This document shows positions 37,241 through 50,000 of a stretch of 64,000 bases of DNA, piece by piece. The translations under genes and the position numbers were made by a program. The notes under the pieces were generated by a model. The model was given only the letters and a program-made list of their open reading frames with translations, ran no database searches and had not been told where the DNA came from. Where the stretch lies: positions 13,407,001-13,471,000 of the forward strand of contig WHVY01000002.1 of NCBI GenBank assembly GCA_022266195.1. Reading direction: 5' to 3'. The stretch comes from Tetranychus cinnabarinus. Its lineage: Eukaryota > Arthropoda > Arachnida > Trombidiformes > Tetranychidae. Each line of letters begins with the position of its first letter. The stretch's first letter is position 1.

Positions 37241-38389
37241 CTATTCATTGAGATTTCTATCATCTACTTTTATAGGTTTACGTTTATTGACACGAAAACC
37301 TTTTTCACTAAACATATCTCTCAATATCTTGGGCTCTTTTTTACGAGTCGTATGATCGTAATCAAGAAGTTCTGGTGATTCTTTAACAATTCCCCAATAA
37401 ACTTGGATCATTCGCGCAATTTCTTCATTCGACAGCATGATAGGTAGATCCTCAACTGAAACACCAGCCTCTATACAAATTTTATCAACCAAATGTTTTT
37501 CTTTTGGATGGAAAAGACAGTGCAATGAACGCCTGAGGATTTTTCTCCTCAAATGAAATAGATGTTTGACAAATCTATCTATCACTTTAAAGGGTATTTC
37601 AGTAGGTACTAATGGTACTCTTCGTGGTATTAATCTTACAAGACCAACGTCAACTTGAGGTTTAGGGAAAAATTGATTTCCAGGTATCAGACATTTGCGA
37701 TGAACATTACACCAAAGCTGAGTCATAACGGACACGCGACTTCGTCCATATTGAAAAATATCAGCGCTTAGTCTTTGAGCAACTTCATATTGAAATGTTA
37801 GGCTCATAGGAACTCTTCCATAAGCAAAGGCACCTGTGCGTGTATGTAGCTGATGCATCCATTGAATTAACAATACAGAAGCGATATTAAAAGGTAAATT
37901 ACTAAAAATGTGTATTGGTGCCAACTTATCAAGCCAATCTCTTTTTAAATCGGGATGGAAAAAGCTGTCCATTTTGATGTCCCTAATATCTCCCAACATG
38001 ATTTTCATTTGTCCAGGATAAGCAGCATCAGCAAGCATCTCTAACATGGGTAAAAACCTCCGATCTTTTTCGATGACAAACAATTCCCTCGGACCTCGAG
38101 AAAGTATCTCTCTTGTTATGTTACCAGGACCAGGACCCACTTCGACTACAGTTTCACCAGGTTTGATACAACTGTATTTAACTATTCTTCTTATTGTTGC
38201 TGGTCTCATAATGAAATTTTGACTCAATTGTTTTCTTCCTCGAATCCCATAAATGGCAAGTAAATCACGAAAACTAGGCATAGGTGGAAGACGCTGAGGA
38301 ACATATTGAGTTATCTCACCGGGTACTCCTTGTGAGATTGCCAAAGATTTTCCAGCCTCTTGGCTGATTTTGGAGGTAAGACCTCTCAT
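37241..38389 (-). CDS. TFB1M: Mitochondrial dimethyladenosine transferase 1 (TFB1M)
   Basis: This is a single uninterrupted reading frame of 382 residues. It is a KsgA/Dim1-type rRNA methyltransferase that makes the twin dimethyladenosines in the 3' hairpin of mitochondrial small-subunit rRNA, using S-adenosylmethionine. Visible motifs in order are LSQNFI (55-60, cap of the cofactor site), VEVGPGPGN (82-90, motif I), VIEKD (105-109), GDIRD (133-137), NLPFNIAS (164-171, the catalytic NLPY-type motif) and FFPKPQVDVGLVRL further on. The N-terminus is suited to mitochondrial import. It is somewhat longer than vertebrate family members because of a basic C-terminal tail. The lack of introns contrasts with its neighbours. 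Confidence 0.93.
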   Translation of the reverse strand: MRGLTSKISQEAGKSLAISQGVPGEITQYVPQRLPPMPSFRDLLAIYGIRGRKQLSQNFIMRPATIRRIVKYSCIKPGETVVEVGPGPGNITREILSRGPRELFVIEKDRRFLPMLEMLADAAYPGQMKIMLGDIRDIKMDSFFHPDLKRDWLDKLAPIHIFSNLPFNIASVLLIQWMHQLHTRTGAFAYGRVPMSLTFQYEVAQRLSADIFQYGRSRVSVMTQLWCNVHRKCLIPGNQFFPKPQVDVGLVRLIPRRVPLVPTEIPFKVIDRFVKHLFHLRRKILRRSLHCLFHPKEKHLVDKICIEAGVSVEDLPIMLSNEEIARMIQVYWGIVKESPELLDYDHTTRKKEPKILRDMFSEKGFRVNKRKPIKVDDRNLNE

Positions 38390-39540
38390 AATTCACACAA
38401 ATATTTGATAACTTCAATCACAATAATATAAAAACAATTTAAATCAACAGAAAAATGCGATGTTATTATTTTTTAAGCAACAAAATGCACTGCTGCTTTG
38501 GTTGCTATAGGCAACTACAAATAAGATGATTTACACACGTGATTAGCATGTTTCCAATTTTAAAATGCAATTTTGTTACTGATTTTTTTACTTTTTTTTA
38601 TAAAAAAATTAGAATTATTTAGAAATATCAAAAACTGAAGCCTCCTTAAGCATTCCGATGGCCTAAAGATTACATATTAGCATATTTCAACATTAAATTA
38701 AATCTTCAACAGGATAAAAATTATATTTTACAATTTGTAACTGATTTGCTTGAAACTCAAAATCACAAAATTGAAGATTATTTACAATTTAAATTGAAGT
38801 ACAGGCCCGACCTAATTGATTTGTAATTAGTGCTTTTCCAATAAAGGTTTAAACCTCATAATCATAATAACAATGACTCGTTTAAAATGACTAGATTCTA
38901 AAACTGTTCTATCTATTGTTATTAGTGAATGAAGATAAATATAAATGATTTAACATATTTTCAGTATTGATGGAACCTAATTTCACCATTAATGTTTGAA
39001 CAAGATTCAGTATTCAAACTAATTTAGCACCTGAGTCATAGATTCAGAGTCATTTTTCTCACAGTTATTTAAACACATTCTGCAAAAATTAGTAGCTCTA
39101 ACAAGGTAACTGAATGCCTTGTGATTAATTATGATTAGCAAAAATAATGAATCCTCAATAAAGCAACATCTCTTAAAGAGTAGAAACGCATTACAATAAA
39201 ATCTGATTGGGAATGCGATCCACTTTGAATCGCTTGAAACCTATTGTTAATTCTTTGCTCTGAAATTATCTTTTCTTTCACCGATAGAGCGAGTGAGTAT
39301 AAAAAGAATAAAGATTGATTGGTTTATAATTAATAAAAAGATGTGTATTCAAAGGAGAATTTATAATCCATTTTAAAACCCCTTTTTTCTTTAAATATTT
39401 TCACGATGAAAAAATGTAAATGGGTGATGTTTTTTTCCATTTTCGTAAACATTTGCAGTAATATTATCTTTGTAATAGACAGTTGGTGTTAATAGATTGG
39501 TTTCGTTAGGGTTTGTTTTTTCACTTAAATTTGACCTAAT
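38390..39540. other. Between TFB1M and SAR1, no gene seen
   Basis: This span holds the promoter of TFB1M and the 3' untranslated region of SAR1 (both on -). It is AT-rich, with no recognisable coding or RNA gene. Confidence 0.65.
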
Positions 39541-41178
39541 TTAAATATATTGAGCTATCCACCGGAAGCCTTCACCATACCCTTGTCTTTTCAACACACT
39601 ACACATAAAAAGTTCAACTGGTCGACCTGGTAATTCGGATCGTGAAACTTTACCCTGAAATGGAAAGAAAGATAAAATGAAATTAGTAAAAAATCAAGTA
39701 CATTATACTTTTGATCAAGATTTGATTAGTAATCATTGGAAAAGTTACGCAGTGTTCATCACAGATTAAATGATATTTAAATATTTAGAGGAGGAGGGAA
39801 AAACGGGTATCATACAGGTTGTGATAAGTTTTATCATGAGAGAGAGCATGATAAAGAAGCAAAAAGGAAAAGTCTAAATCAACAATATACTTTGAATGAA
39901 TGAAGGGATAAATAGAACGCGTAGACAAAAAAAGTATGAGCAAGTTCGAGGATACAAAATCTCCTTGAAAAGCAAAGCCAGCTGATCAACTTTAACACAA
40001 TTAAAATGTGACACTTAAATAAGTGAAAATAACAATTAGATTGATCAGTCGCAAACTGGATAACCTTGAGAGAGCAGCTAACAGATTTACTGATTAAGCA
40101 TTAAATGACAAAAATAAATTCTTTTCTACATCTTCTTGGAATGAATACAAGTGAAAACCACTTATGCTCTTAATCAAACTAGCTTACACAAAGATCAGTT
40201 AGGAAAAGTTAACAAAACTTTATATGCATAACCAAGGGGCTAACTTGAAAAGGAGAATGACCTCTAAAAAGAAGTTTCCGTATCGCTCATTATGTCCGTT
40301 AACATACAAGGAAAAGGAGAATGACTCTAATGAAAAGATAAAAATATTATGGATTAGGATTTACCTTGCCAGTAGTTACATTATGAAGACCAAAATATGC
40401 TCTAATAGAATCTTCACTAGCAGCTCCGCGAATATCAATCTTATTTCCAAGAATCAAAACAGGTACATTCGATAACTGTTCGTCAGTTAGTAAGCTCTGA
40501 AAAAGGTAGGAAAAAAGGAAAGAGAACAGGGAGAAAAGTAATAATTAGAAACACGGAAATAGTTTACTTAAATTGCAATAAAATGGTGATAATTAACTCG
40601 CGCGTTTGTCACTTAAAAGTGTAGTCAAGAATAAGGTGTCTGGTACATACGTCTAATTCAGCTTTTGACTCTGGGAACCGGTCTGTATCATGAGCATCAA
40701 TGAGGAAAACAATTGCATCAACAGCAGGAAAATAATCTTTCCATACTCTACGAGCTTGATGATGTCCACCAAGATCAAAGGTAGTGAATCTTATGTTACC
40801 AATGGCCAACTCCTCAGAAGTAGGATGCAATGTAGGTACGTGTTGAGCCATTCGATCATCTTTAAGCATATGAAGTAACGTTGTTTTACCTGCATTATCC
40901 AATCCCAGGAACAACAATTTACCACTTTTCTTATAAAGGCCTTGATTAAACGTAATTGGTAAACGTAAAGGTAAGAGAAGAATGATGAGAGAGAAGAAAA
41001 AATAGGGTACAGAACAATATTAATGGTATTGAACCTGAGATAATAGGTATAAAATTCTTGAACTCATATCAATGTATCAACATAAGACAGGATTAACTAA
41101 AAGACAATTTAAGGAAAAAATGGGACAAAATTTACCTAAAAAACCGAGAACTCCAGTCACCCAATCCCAGAGGAACAT
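39541..41178 (-). CDS. SAR1: Small GTPase SAR1
   Basis: Four exons (41136-41178, 40651-40940, 40365-40496, 39541-39654) join in frame to give 192 residues, the usual length for SAR1. SAR1 starts COPII coat assembly: activated by Sec12, its N-terminal amphipathic helix inserts into the ER membrane and recruits Sec23/24. Visible features are the SAR1 start MFLWDWVTGVLGFLGLYKKS, the P-loop GLDNAGKT (27-34), the switch II DLGGHHQ (70-76), NKID (129-132) for guanine recognition, and the C-terminal GYGEGFRWIAQYI. It lacks a prenylation box, as expected. The promoter faces that of HCCS. An element upstream of its start resembles one upstream of LAMTOR1. Confidence 0.96.
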
Positions 41179-41755
41179 TTGAATTGTTTAGTTACTTTAA
41201 AATATCCAGGAATATAAGGTTAATTATAAAATACGAGGCAACACAATTTAAAATCGGACAAAATGATAGAGAAAATAGAGAGAAGGGAAAAGTTGAGCTG
41301 AGTGAGAAATTGTAAGTTCCAACTCACATCAATAAGCCTTATTCCTGGTTTTGGTTACATGTACAGTAGAGTTTCTCTTACTAGTATCATTTGGGTGTGT
41401 AAATCAAGAGATGGCTGCACTTGGAGAAAGCAGTAAATAACCTATAAAGAGGGAAATGAAATTAATACAGTAATAGTAACCCCCGTTCAAATAAGAGGAT
41501 GCTTACTTCAATAAATTTGATCAAATCCGAGTATAAGATTTGGACTTGTAATCAATTGGACTTTGATTTGTTTAGGATTGAGTCTCATATTGGGATTCAT
41601 TTTCCTCATTTCGTTGCTTAAACTTGCTTTCGAATCTGTCGTCAACATATGATTTGGTTGCTATGCTTATAGTTTTCACTTTCTCACACACGTTTAATTA
41701 AATAATTAAAACTTTTTAGTGTTTCATTTTTTTGCTTGATACGAGCTCATTTAAA
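41179..41755. promoter_or_regulatory. Shared upstream region of SAR1 and HCCS
   Basis: The two genes diverge, with 577 bases between their start codons, so this stretch must contain both promoters and leaders. No clear TATA box is visible, as is common for housekeeping genes. It also contains the 102-bp element described at 41236-41337. Confidence 0.5.
41236..41337 (-). repeat. Element shared with the LAMTOR1 upstream region, copy 1
   Basis: About 100 bases here align with 44652-44744 at roughly three quarters identity by eye. Exact shared cores include CAACACAATTTAAAA at the left end and CATCAATAAG at the right end. Both copies have the same orientation relative to the gene they precede. 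Confidence 0.6.
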
Positions 41756-42830
41756 ATGACAAAAGGAGGTGGCTGTCCGGTTAACCATGGTCAAGCACCA
41801 TCTGGGTGTCCAATGAGTCAAGATGGTGAAAACCAAGTCAAGATTAATCCAGACAACATGATGCCAATGAATGCAAGTCAAGAGCCTTCACCTGGTCAAC
41901 CTTTTCCATTGTCAGTTGAACGAGAAGTTTCCACAATACCAAAAGCGGGAGGCGATGAAAAGTGGGTCTATCCATCTGAGCAAATGTTTTGGAATGCTAT
42001 GATTCGGAAAGGTTGGAAATGGCAAAATGAACATGAGAAAGGTATAGGTAATGACTTTAAATGACCTGCAAGCAATTCGGAATTAATTTCTGTGTGGTCC
42101 CTGAGCATATTTGATAGCAATTTAATTAATTGCATTTAGTACTAAATTAAGTTTACTGTAACTGTGAAATGTTTGTTAAAAGGCGTAAAATCGATATTTT
42201 TGTGGGTAACCTTGCTCACCGCATATTTGTTGAAAAGCATAAAGTGAAGCTGCTTGATGATTTGTGTAAATAATCTCTCTGCCTAATGAGTCCGAATTGC
42301 TATCAGAAATTTATTAATTTATTATATGTCACAGAAATATTGTTGTAAATTTTAATCTAACGAGTGACTTTCATTTTTTTAACCTTTCAGAACCCTTGCA
42401 AAAGAATGATATGTCTCACATAATTAGAATACACAATGCCAACAATGAGGCTGCTTGGCAGGAAATTTTAAAGTGGGAAAATGCGTTCCATTCTGGTGAA
42501 TGTCCTACTGGACCTAAATTGAAGAAATTCTCTGGTCGCGCTCAAGATTATACACCTCGAGCCAGGATACGCTCTTGGCTTGGTTATGAATTACCTTTTG
42601 ATCGTCATGATTGGGTTGTAGATAGATGTGGTAAAGATGTTCGCTATATTATCGACTATTATGATGGTGGACCAATTATGCCTGATCAATTGAAGGCGAA
42701 CCCTGCTTTTGCTATCCTTGATGTTAGACCTGCATTGGACAGTATTGGTAATGCCTGGGATAGAATGAAAGTTACTTGGTGGCGATTTAGATCCAGTTAT
42801 CTCAATAAGCAAGCAAAAGAAGAAGTCTAA
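41756..42830 (+). CDS. HCCS: Holocytochrome c-type synthase (cytochrome c heme lyase)
   Basis: Exons 41756-42041 and 42391-42830 join in frame to give 241 residues. A second donor six bases further on (exon ending 42047) would also keep the frame, adding two residues. The enzyme sits in the mitochondrial intermembrane space on the inner membrane and attaches heme to the CxxCH cysteines of cytochrome c. Two Cys-Pro heme-binding motifs are near the start (C7-P8 and C18-P19). Family blocks follow: WVYPSEQMFWNAMIRKGW, IIRIHNANNEAAWQEIL, PRARIRSWLGYELPFDRHDW (containing the essential His), VRYIIDYYDGG and ILDVRPALDS. It is divergent from SAR1 and convergent with LAMTOR1. Confidence 0.96.
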
Positions 42831-44070
42831 ATTTTTTTTGTTCATCTTTATGCAGCCATGAAAATTAAATTAGCACTACTTTCTACGATTAGGCCTCACT
42901 GCTGATAATTCAAGAAAATGTTATTTATATTTAGATGGATAATCATCGCCATAAACCTGCTTGTGATCGATTTGTGGACTCAAATTGGATCTTATGCATC
43001 ATGATTCTCGCTTATTTTACATTTATCTCGCTTGTATCACTTAACATTCAATACTGAAACGAATATAAGAGAAGAAAGTAGTGAAAGATTACTTTTCATG
43101 GCTGTATTGTAGTTTTTCGATGTAGCTTAATGTAGTCTTATTATTGATAAAATATTCTATGTATAAATTCACAATTAATCATGACGAAAGTTAAATTTAG
43201 GCAAAATAAATTAAAATGATAAGAAATTGATTTCAGCTTTGCTCAGAATCATCTTGGATCAAATTTCAAATTTTTTTCATTAGTTAATTTCAAAGAGTAT
43301 AGCTATTACTCTTTACTTCATTTTGAAATTCTAGTTATTGTTTACTTTATTATTTCCTAATTATTTGTTCAACTTATTATCCAATGAATAAGTTAATTTA
43401 GAGTTGGTTAATTTTAAGGTGTCGCCATCTCGAGCATATTTAGTTTGTAGAGGTCAGCCTTCGAATCGCGCCAAGTCTCTAAGTTAAGGTGACTTACAGT
43501 AGTAGTTTACCCGGTTTAAGCCCCCTGGACCATCCTATCCATCCTTCCTGATAGATTCTTAGCTAGCTGGATAAAGCCTTTGGTAAAACATCCATTTAGT
43601 AAGGGTTAGACGGGCGCCTTAAAAGCTGTCGCAGCTGACTGTTCCACATGAGCAAAAAGTTACGCAGCACTGACCACTACATCATCATCTTGTTAAATAA
43701 CTATAATAATTGCTAACATAAGTTAGCATGTCTCAATGTTGAGCTCTGGAAGTTGTGGATTCAAGTGTAATAGACATCGAGTCGTTTAAGGATTAGTAGA
43801 TATTTTATTTTAACTATTTTACAACGATTGATTGTTTCAATATAATCAGAAATATAATTACACAATAAACTTGATAAATGCAAATTGTTTCCGAGTCAGC
43901 TCGTGGTTAATTTTCCAGACAAAATAAATTTTAATATGAAAATGAGAATAAGTTGCAATGATGATTAACTGTGATGATGAATAAGATGAGATTGATTGAT
44001 TAACAACATTGGCTTTAGTCCATTTAGAAACATATTAAAGAAAAATGGTCACAAATTTACATCCATCGGA
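42831..44070. other. Between HCCS and LAMTOR1
   Basis: The 3' untranslated regions of two convergent genes flank a GC-richer insertion at about 43418-43690 that looks like a short interspersed element. No protein-coding sequence is seen. Confidence 0.6.
43418..43690. mobile_element. Possible SINE (tRNA-derived)
   Basis: About 270 bases are clearly richer in G and C than their surroundings. Near 43459-43470 on + there is CTTCGAATCG, close to a polymerase III B box (GGTTCGANTCC). A degenerate A-box-like stretch lies about 30-40 bases before it. The right end runs into a short ATC repeat (CATCATCATC), as SINE tails often do. There is no coding capacity. The A box is poor, so the tRNA origin is a guess. 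Confidence 0.35.
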
Positions 44071-44643
44071 TTATGGGTTAAACTGCACCACAAGATCTTC
44101 CTCTATGTTAACAATATAGCCTTTCTTAACAGCGATTAATGTTCTATCGGAAATCTCATTCATTAATGAAAGGTCCTGCTCAGAGATGCTCTTAAAATAT
44201 GAGCTATCCCGTTGACTTGAGGCAATGTCCGTTAAGCGCTTATAACCAGATCCTGGTCCATTTATAGAGGATGATTTATTTGGAAGACGATATTTGAGGA
44301 ACAATGGTTGTCTTAATTGGTTTATTCTGTTTTGATAGAGACGAGTCCTTTCCGCATATTCATTTTGTTGCACAGGAGGTACATCAACGTTGCATACATC
44401 AATCACGTTTGCCTGCATCTTGTTTAAAATCCGATGCCAGGCAGCAATTTGTTCATTACTTTTGTTTCCTCCGTTGTTAATTGTACCATAATTAGTAGCT
44501 TCTTTTGAATTAATGGCAACACCATCATTCGGGTAACAACAATCCTCACCAGCAGTTGGGTCATTTAGGATGCGAGCTCTTTCACTCTCACCATCATCTG
44601 AGTTTTTATCACCGGGAAGACAGCACGAACTCCAATTACCCAT
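44071..44643 (-). CDS. LAMTOR1: Ragulator subunit LAMTOR1 (p18)
   Basis: This is a single exon of 190 residues. The start is the ATG at 44643, because it yields MGNWSSCC, with Gly2 for myristoylation and Cys7/Cys8 for palmitoylation; these lipids anchor the protein on lysosomes. LAMTOR1 wraps the other Ragulator subunits and docks Rag GTPases for amino-acid activation of mTORC1. Family landmarks seen are an acidic N-terminal stretch, NEQIAAWHRILNKMQANVID, the VQQNEYAERTRLYQNRI helix, and the C-terminal EEDLVVQFNP. It is longer than the human protein (161) because of linkers. A repeat-like element shared with SAR1 starts 8 bases upstream of its ATG. Confidence 0.93.
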   Translation of the reverse strand: MGNWSSCCLPGDKNSDDGESERARILNDPTAGEDCCYPNDGVAINSKEATNYGTINNGGNKSNEQIAAWHRILNKMQANVIDVCNVDVPPVQQNEYAERTRLYQNRINQLRQPLFLKYRLPNKSSSINGPGSGYKRLTDIASSQRDSSYFKSISEQDLSLMNEISDRTLIAVKKGYIVNIEEDLVVQFNP

Positions 44644-47041
44644 TATGGGTTGAAACAACACAATTTAAAAATTGGAAAGATAATAGATAAACTAAAGAGA
44701 TAAGAGAAAGTTAAACTGAAATTGAAAGTTAAAACATCAATAAGTGATGGTCAGACTCTGTGAGCCTGAAAAAGATAACCTAACATGAGTTAATCGGTAA
44801 TTTTTTAGTTTTCGATTACCGATACTATCGAAACTAGCTCAACATTAAGCACGAAATTTGTATACAGATTGTATTATTATTGTAATTGTATTGTATTGTA
44901 AGTGTTAACTGTGTTTTTAATTAACAATACATTCAATTAATTAACGAATTTACCCTCGTTAATATTTTGGGATAAGAATGTATATTTCTACAATATTCAA
45001 CTTGCTTTTTAACACTTTCTTCATTCTCTCATTTTGTTTCATGATTCAGAAACTCTGAAGTTCATCCGAAAATAAATTTAGGTAAGTTAATCCAATTATT
45101 AGACTAACTTTACTAAATGGTACCGATTAAACTATAATAAACTTTTTGTTGACAAGGTTTTTGACATTTACTATTTTTATTATATTTTCTAACAATTAAT
45201 GTCTTGTTTACAATTAATGCCATGAAAATCTTGACTAGTTTCTCAAAAAAATCAGAACTGGAAAATTTTTCATTTGTTTAAGCAATGAATTTGTTGCTAC
45301 TATAACTATTGAAGAAATATTAATTATATTCAATTTCATTCTGGCATCAATATTAACAGTGGCTTAAGCTACTTCATTGCTAAATATGTCATTAAACACG
45401 ATTCTTCAAATATCAAAAAAGTAATTGAAATAAAAAAGGCGAGCAACAAAACAATGAAGTTTTACTACTCAATGTTTACAATTTTTATTAAGGTGTATTC
45501 AAGATTATCCTAAAAATATAAGTAGTAAATGATGATTAAAAACCCGACAGCCTTCATGAGTCTTCATCAATCTTTAACCTTAAAAAGTTTTTTGTTTTTA
45601 TTCTAAAATCATTCTCTGTTTATTAAAGCGGCCAAATTGTCAAAATTTTATCAAAAGCAATATTGGGTGCAAAAGGATCATCTACCCGCCATAATCATTT
45701 AGCTACTTCCTTTTGTATTTCACAGCTTACCAAACGTTGGCGAAGGACCTCTATGCCTCTTACGATTACCGCAATTATTATTATAAAGTCAATTTCGATA
45801 GGCAAGGGTAATCTATGTATTATATCCTCAATATCATTTGAATCGCCAAAGCTTTAGATGGAATCCATAAAATGCAATTTTAATCATAATTGCAAGCAAG
45901 ACAACTGTCTATCTAATGGCAATCTAGTTTGTTTGCATATTGAAATGAGAGTAATTAAGTTTTATGAAATTAATCTTATATTTACAAAGTTTCATTGTAA
46001 TTTAGATATTATTTCAAAAAACAATCGGAATGATTAGGTTACAGTTTTTTTTATATAGAGAAGCAATATTGATATTCAAAAGCCTAACCAAATTAAAAGT
46101 GCTTATTAAGCTAAAGATTGGAAAATCTAAAATTAAACGATTGGTCAAAGTATACAGACTTAGGTGTTCCCGCGCTCGAAAGATGGTACCTCAACACAGC
46201 TTAAATTAAAGCGAAGAGTGTGAATATCATACAAACGTATGTAATTTTTTGTTTAATTGAGAAGCTTTTATAACCAAAAGTTAATTAATTACTCGAATGA
46301 CATTAAGGCTTTTTTCTTTTAAATACAGTAATACCTTACTTAATGCAATCTGACCCCTAATTGTTTACTATAACAACATTGCAACTCGATTCTGAAAATT
46401 TCGCGGAATCCAATCAATCGATTGAGCTAATTTTATCTTCCACAAAATCTAATGCTAAATTTTTATCGCTTATATCTACTCAGTTAATTAAGATGCAATA
46501 ATTTATAGAGATATCTTTATCATAAATCTCTCTTTATTCATCATCTAAAAGTTTTACGATTCTGTGCTCGGCATGGCTTGAAAGAAAGATCAAATTATCA
46601 ATGTATTTGCCAGAATGGTTGATCATGAATAAAAGTTATAATAATTACATAAAATACATCAGATTCGTTTTTGAATTTTTTATACTTTGGTTGGTGGTCA
46701 TTACAATTAAAAGATTTTTAATTTGTTTGTTTTGAGTCAAATAAGATGATTCAGTTCAATTCATCAAGCAATCTCTATAAACTCTTAGGATTCAACACTA
46801 AATTGAATAGTGGTGATACAATCGGTTACAGCAGTTCATTAATATAGACATTAACATTGTTACCAAGAGTTAATTCATTCATAATTATGATATCCATGGG
46901 ATAAAATGTAATTCATAAAAGTTCAGACCAGTTCAATTGGAGATAAGAGGTAATTTAATCATTATGACCTCAATACTCAAAGTGGTGTAAAAATAGTTAT
47001 ATTTATAATTATGGTGTAACAAATGCTAACAACTCTTATTT
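44644..47041. other. Between LAMTOR1 and CPSF1, no gene recognised
   Basis: This is 2.4 kb of AT-rich sequence. A somewhat more complex patch lies at about 45640-45860; one - frame there reads protein-like (for example FGDSNDIEDIIHRLP) but is broken by stops, so it may be the remains of an insertion. A GC-richer spot lies at 46165-46200. Neither is identifiable. Confidence 0.5.
44652..44744 (-). repeat. Element shared with the SAR1 upstream region, copy 2
   Basis: This pairs with 41236-41337; see that entry. It lies immediately upstream of the LAMTOR1 start codon, so it is probably in the leader or core promoter. Confidence 0.6.
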
Positions 47042-50000
47042 TTAAAAATGAGCAGTTATTTGATCAATCTCCTGGAGGTCATCGATAATCTGCAAGTAAC
47101 AAAGAAATAAAGGAAAAACATAAAATTAGAATTGCAAAAAATTGTTGAAACAATTAGATTGTAATGCAAATAGAAAAAAAAGTAAATTTACCTGATCAGG
47201 AGTTGAACTAATTTTCTTACAAAGCTCAGCCTTTTCACTTATTGAAAGATTATAGAAACGATAAAGGAGATCTCCATCTAATACATTTTTACACGGGTTG
47301 GTCAAACATTTTTTATAAAATTTAACCATATGTACACCTTTGGGATTGACTCCGGCAGTATGTTGAACATGTGCGTTCATCGTATTTTGAAGCATAAATA
47401 ATCTACGATAAGTTTTCTCTGGGACGGGTAAGATGAAGTTGATTGTTCCATCCAGAGTTGGGAAAACTGTTGCTTGACGACGCTCAATAGCTTTCTTTGC
47501 CTCTTGATCTATCGTTGGTTCATTAGTTTTATTGTTTACAGATGAGGATGAAGATGAAGATGAACAGAAAGTGAAGAATGAAGAAACATGTGATGGATAT
47601 TTACAGCGAACACGGAAAAAACAATTTACCAAAGATCCAAGGTGATAGTCACCTCGTCGAAGTAATCTTGTACCGCCAACGCTTTCTCGTGACTCGGGAT
47701 TATAATTGTACACTAGAAGATTTTTATCACCATCAGCTACTAGGAAACACAGTTGATTGTTATCCACAAGAAATTCACATGCGTATACCTCGAATGATCG
47801 ACAATCTCGACTTGCTAAAGCTAAAGTTCGTGTATCTTCTTGGTAACGAAGAAGAGAAATCGACTTGTACACATCGGCAATAAGAATCAAATTTTTAACA
47901 GAAACTGCTTGATGAATGTAAATTTGAGTATCAATGAAGGCAACACCAACAAGCTGAGATTCCTTCAGTTGCCAGATATAAATTTTCTGACCAACTGCAC
48001 TTAGAAGTAAACCACGGATTTGACATATTGCTGTAACTGGTCCTTTCTGTTCTTTACAGTAAACAATTTTGATTTTACTTCGAGTTAAAGGTTGCCCGAG
48101 CTCAGGGACAACGTCGATAATGTCTAGAATCCATATTCTTCCTCGGTTAGTGACATCTTCACCATAACAGTAATTAGTGCCAGCAGCAATATAACCCTTT
48201 AAACCACTCTCAGTTCCTTCTGAGTTAAGCATAACATTTTTAAGACAAGTCACATGTTCCCACTCATCCAGTGTAATCTTTGTGTTAGGAATCATTTCCC
48301 ATGAAACTGGCGAAAACAGTTGAATGTGAAATCTTTCCATAGTGGGCCAGATATATCTTGGGTCACGTTCTAAGACATCGTAATCTTTATCCTCACCACC
48401 AACTCGGACAACCTTGTTATAAGCTTCTTGAGTTGAAGTAACAACACAGTAACATTTGGAGTCGACGTGATAATTTACAAAATCTATTGTACATCGGAGG
48501 GGAACTTTACGAACAGGCCAAGGTGCATCATAAGTAACATGGGTAGGTAAAACAGCAATCCGAAGTTCACTTTTGGCATTTATATACAGAAAACCTTTAG
48601 GACAGTTGACGTTATGGAAAGGAGCAAAAGAGATGACAGGACCGTCAATATTCATTTCATGGATGCGAAGTTCACCTCTTGAGGTCATGAAACACCAGTG
48701 AGGATACGGTCCGCAGATAAACACTCCAGAGTAACCAGACACATCAGTAAATGTACGGAACCATCTTTGGTGCATTGTTTCACGGTCCAAAACATTAGAT
48801 GAAGATGAAGTTGAAGGCAGTGATGATAAAAGATCTGAGTTTAAACCATTAGAGGTAGGACGTTGAGAAGAGTTTGTTGTAGCACTTCCTCGGGTGGGTG
48901 ATGATTTATTGGTTCTAACTAATCGAGGTTCTCTAACAATTAAAGTAGTTTCTTTACGCCGCCAACGAATCATCAAATGGCCAACAATATGAGTCTCATG
49001 ATAGGGAAACATTTCATAAATGAGAATTTCATTATCAAATCGAGCAAACATAATTGGCCGAGAATGTGATAGACCCATTCCAGAAATCATAATCTCTCTG
49101 TTGACGGGTAGTACTCCAGAATCTGCTCGGTTAACTTCTTCCCCAGGAGCAGAATCTGATAATATTTTAGAACCCATCGGAAAATTTTTAACATAATAAA
49201 CTGGCGTAGCATCAGGAATGCGAAATATCTCAAGAACACCATTTTCACGAACAGCGAATAGCCAATAAGTTGGTTCAAATTCTGGTTGTGTTGGTATTTG
49301 TTTCGGGGCAATTAACTGTTCACCATTTTGCTGGCTTGATGTTGATGCTGCTGGCGGTTCAGTGAAAGTAGAATTTGTCTTATTCTGACTGCTATCAGGT
49401 AAGCTGCTTATCATCTCGATACTTGAGCTTCCGTAAAGAAGTTCATCTTCATCATCAATGGTTGTAGCGATAAGAGGTATTTGAGATGCTTCCGATATGT
49501 CTAAACCGTCTTTTTCAGATTTGACCACAGAAGTATGATTTGACAAGTCCAATGATGCTTCTGTTGTTGTAGTAGTAAATTTACCACTAACATCCTTGTA
49601 AATACAAATTGTAGTAATTTTGGATTTGCTTTGAGACAAAGATAGACGCGATGCAGCAAGTCGTGGATTACCAGTATTTGGATCTATTTTCAATGTTAGA
49701 AGTGCGATAACACCAAGTTCAGTCAAAATCACTCCATATGGGTCCTCAAGCGAGCAAAATACGATGGGAGAACCCAGATTCAATGGCAAATGCTGTATTT
49801 GTCTAGTTCCTTCTAATAGTCGAACAGTCATTGGGGAAACTTGCAGTATATATTTGCCATCAGCGAGATTACCAGCGAAAATAGTAGGACTTTGACTCGA
49901 AACGTCACTATGATCGACTTCATTGATTTCTGCTCCGGTCTTAAGGATCATGGTAGAGTCAGTGCGACTTAAAATTAGGAACGAGTGATATTTGGCTGAT

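Noticed and set aside
45640..45860. Possible decayed coding sequence on -
   Set aside because: Short protein-like stretches are broken by stops and shift frame; no family could be named.
46160..46210. GC-richer patch considered as tRNA or SINE fragment
   Set aside because: No cloverleaf or B box could be drawn; too short to judge.
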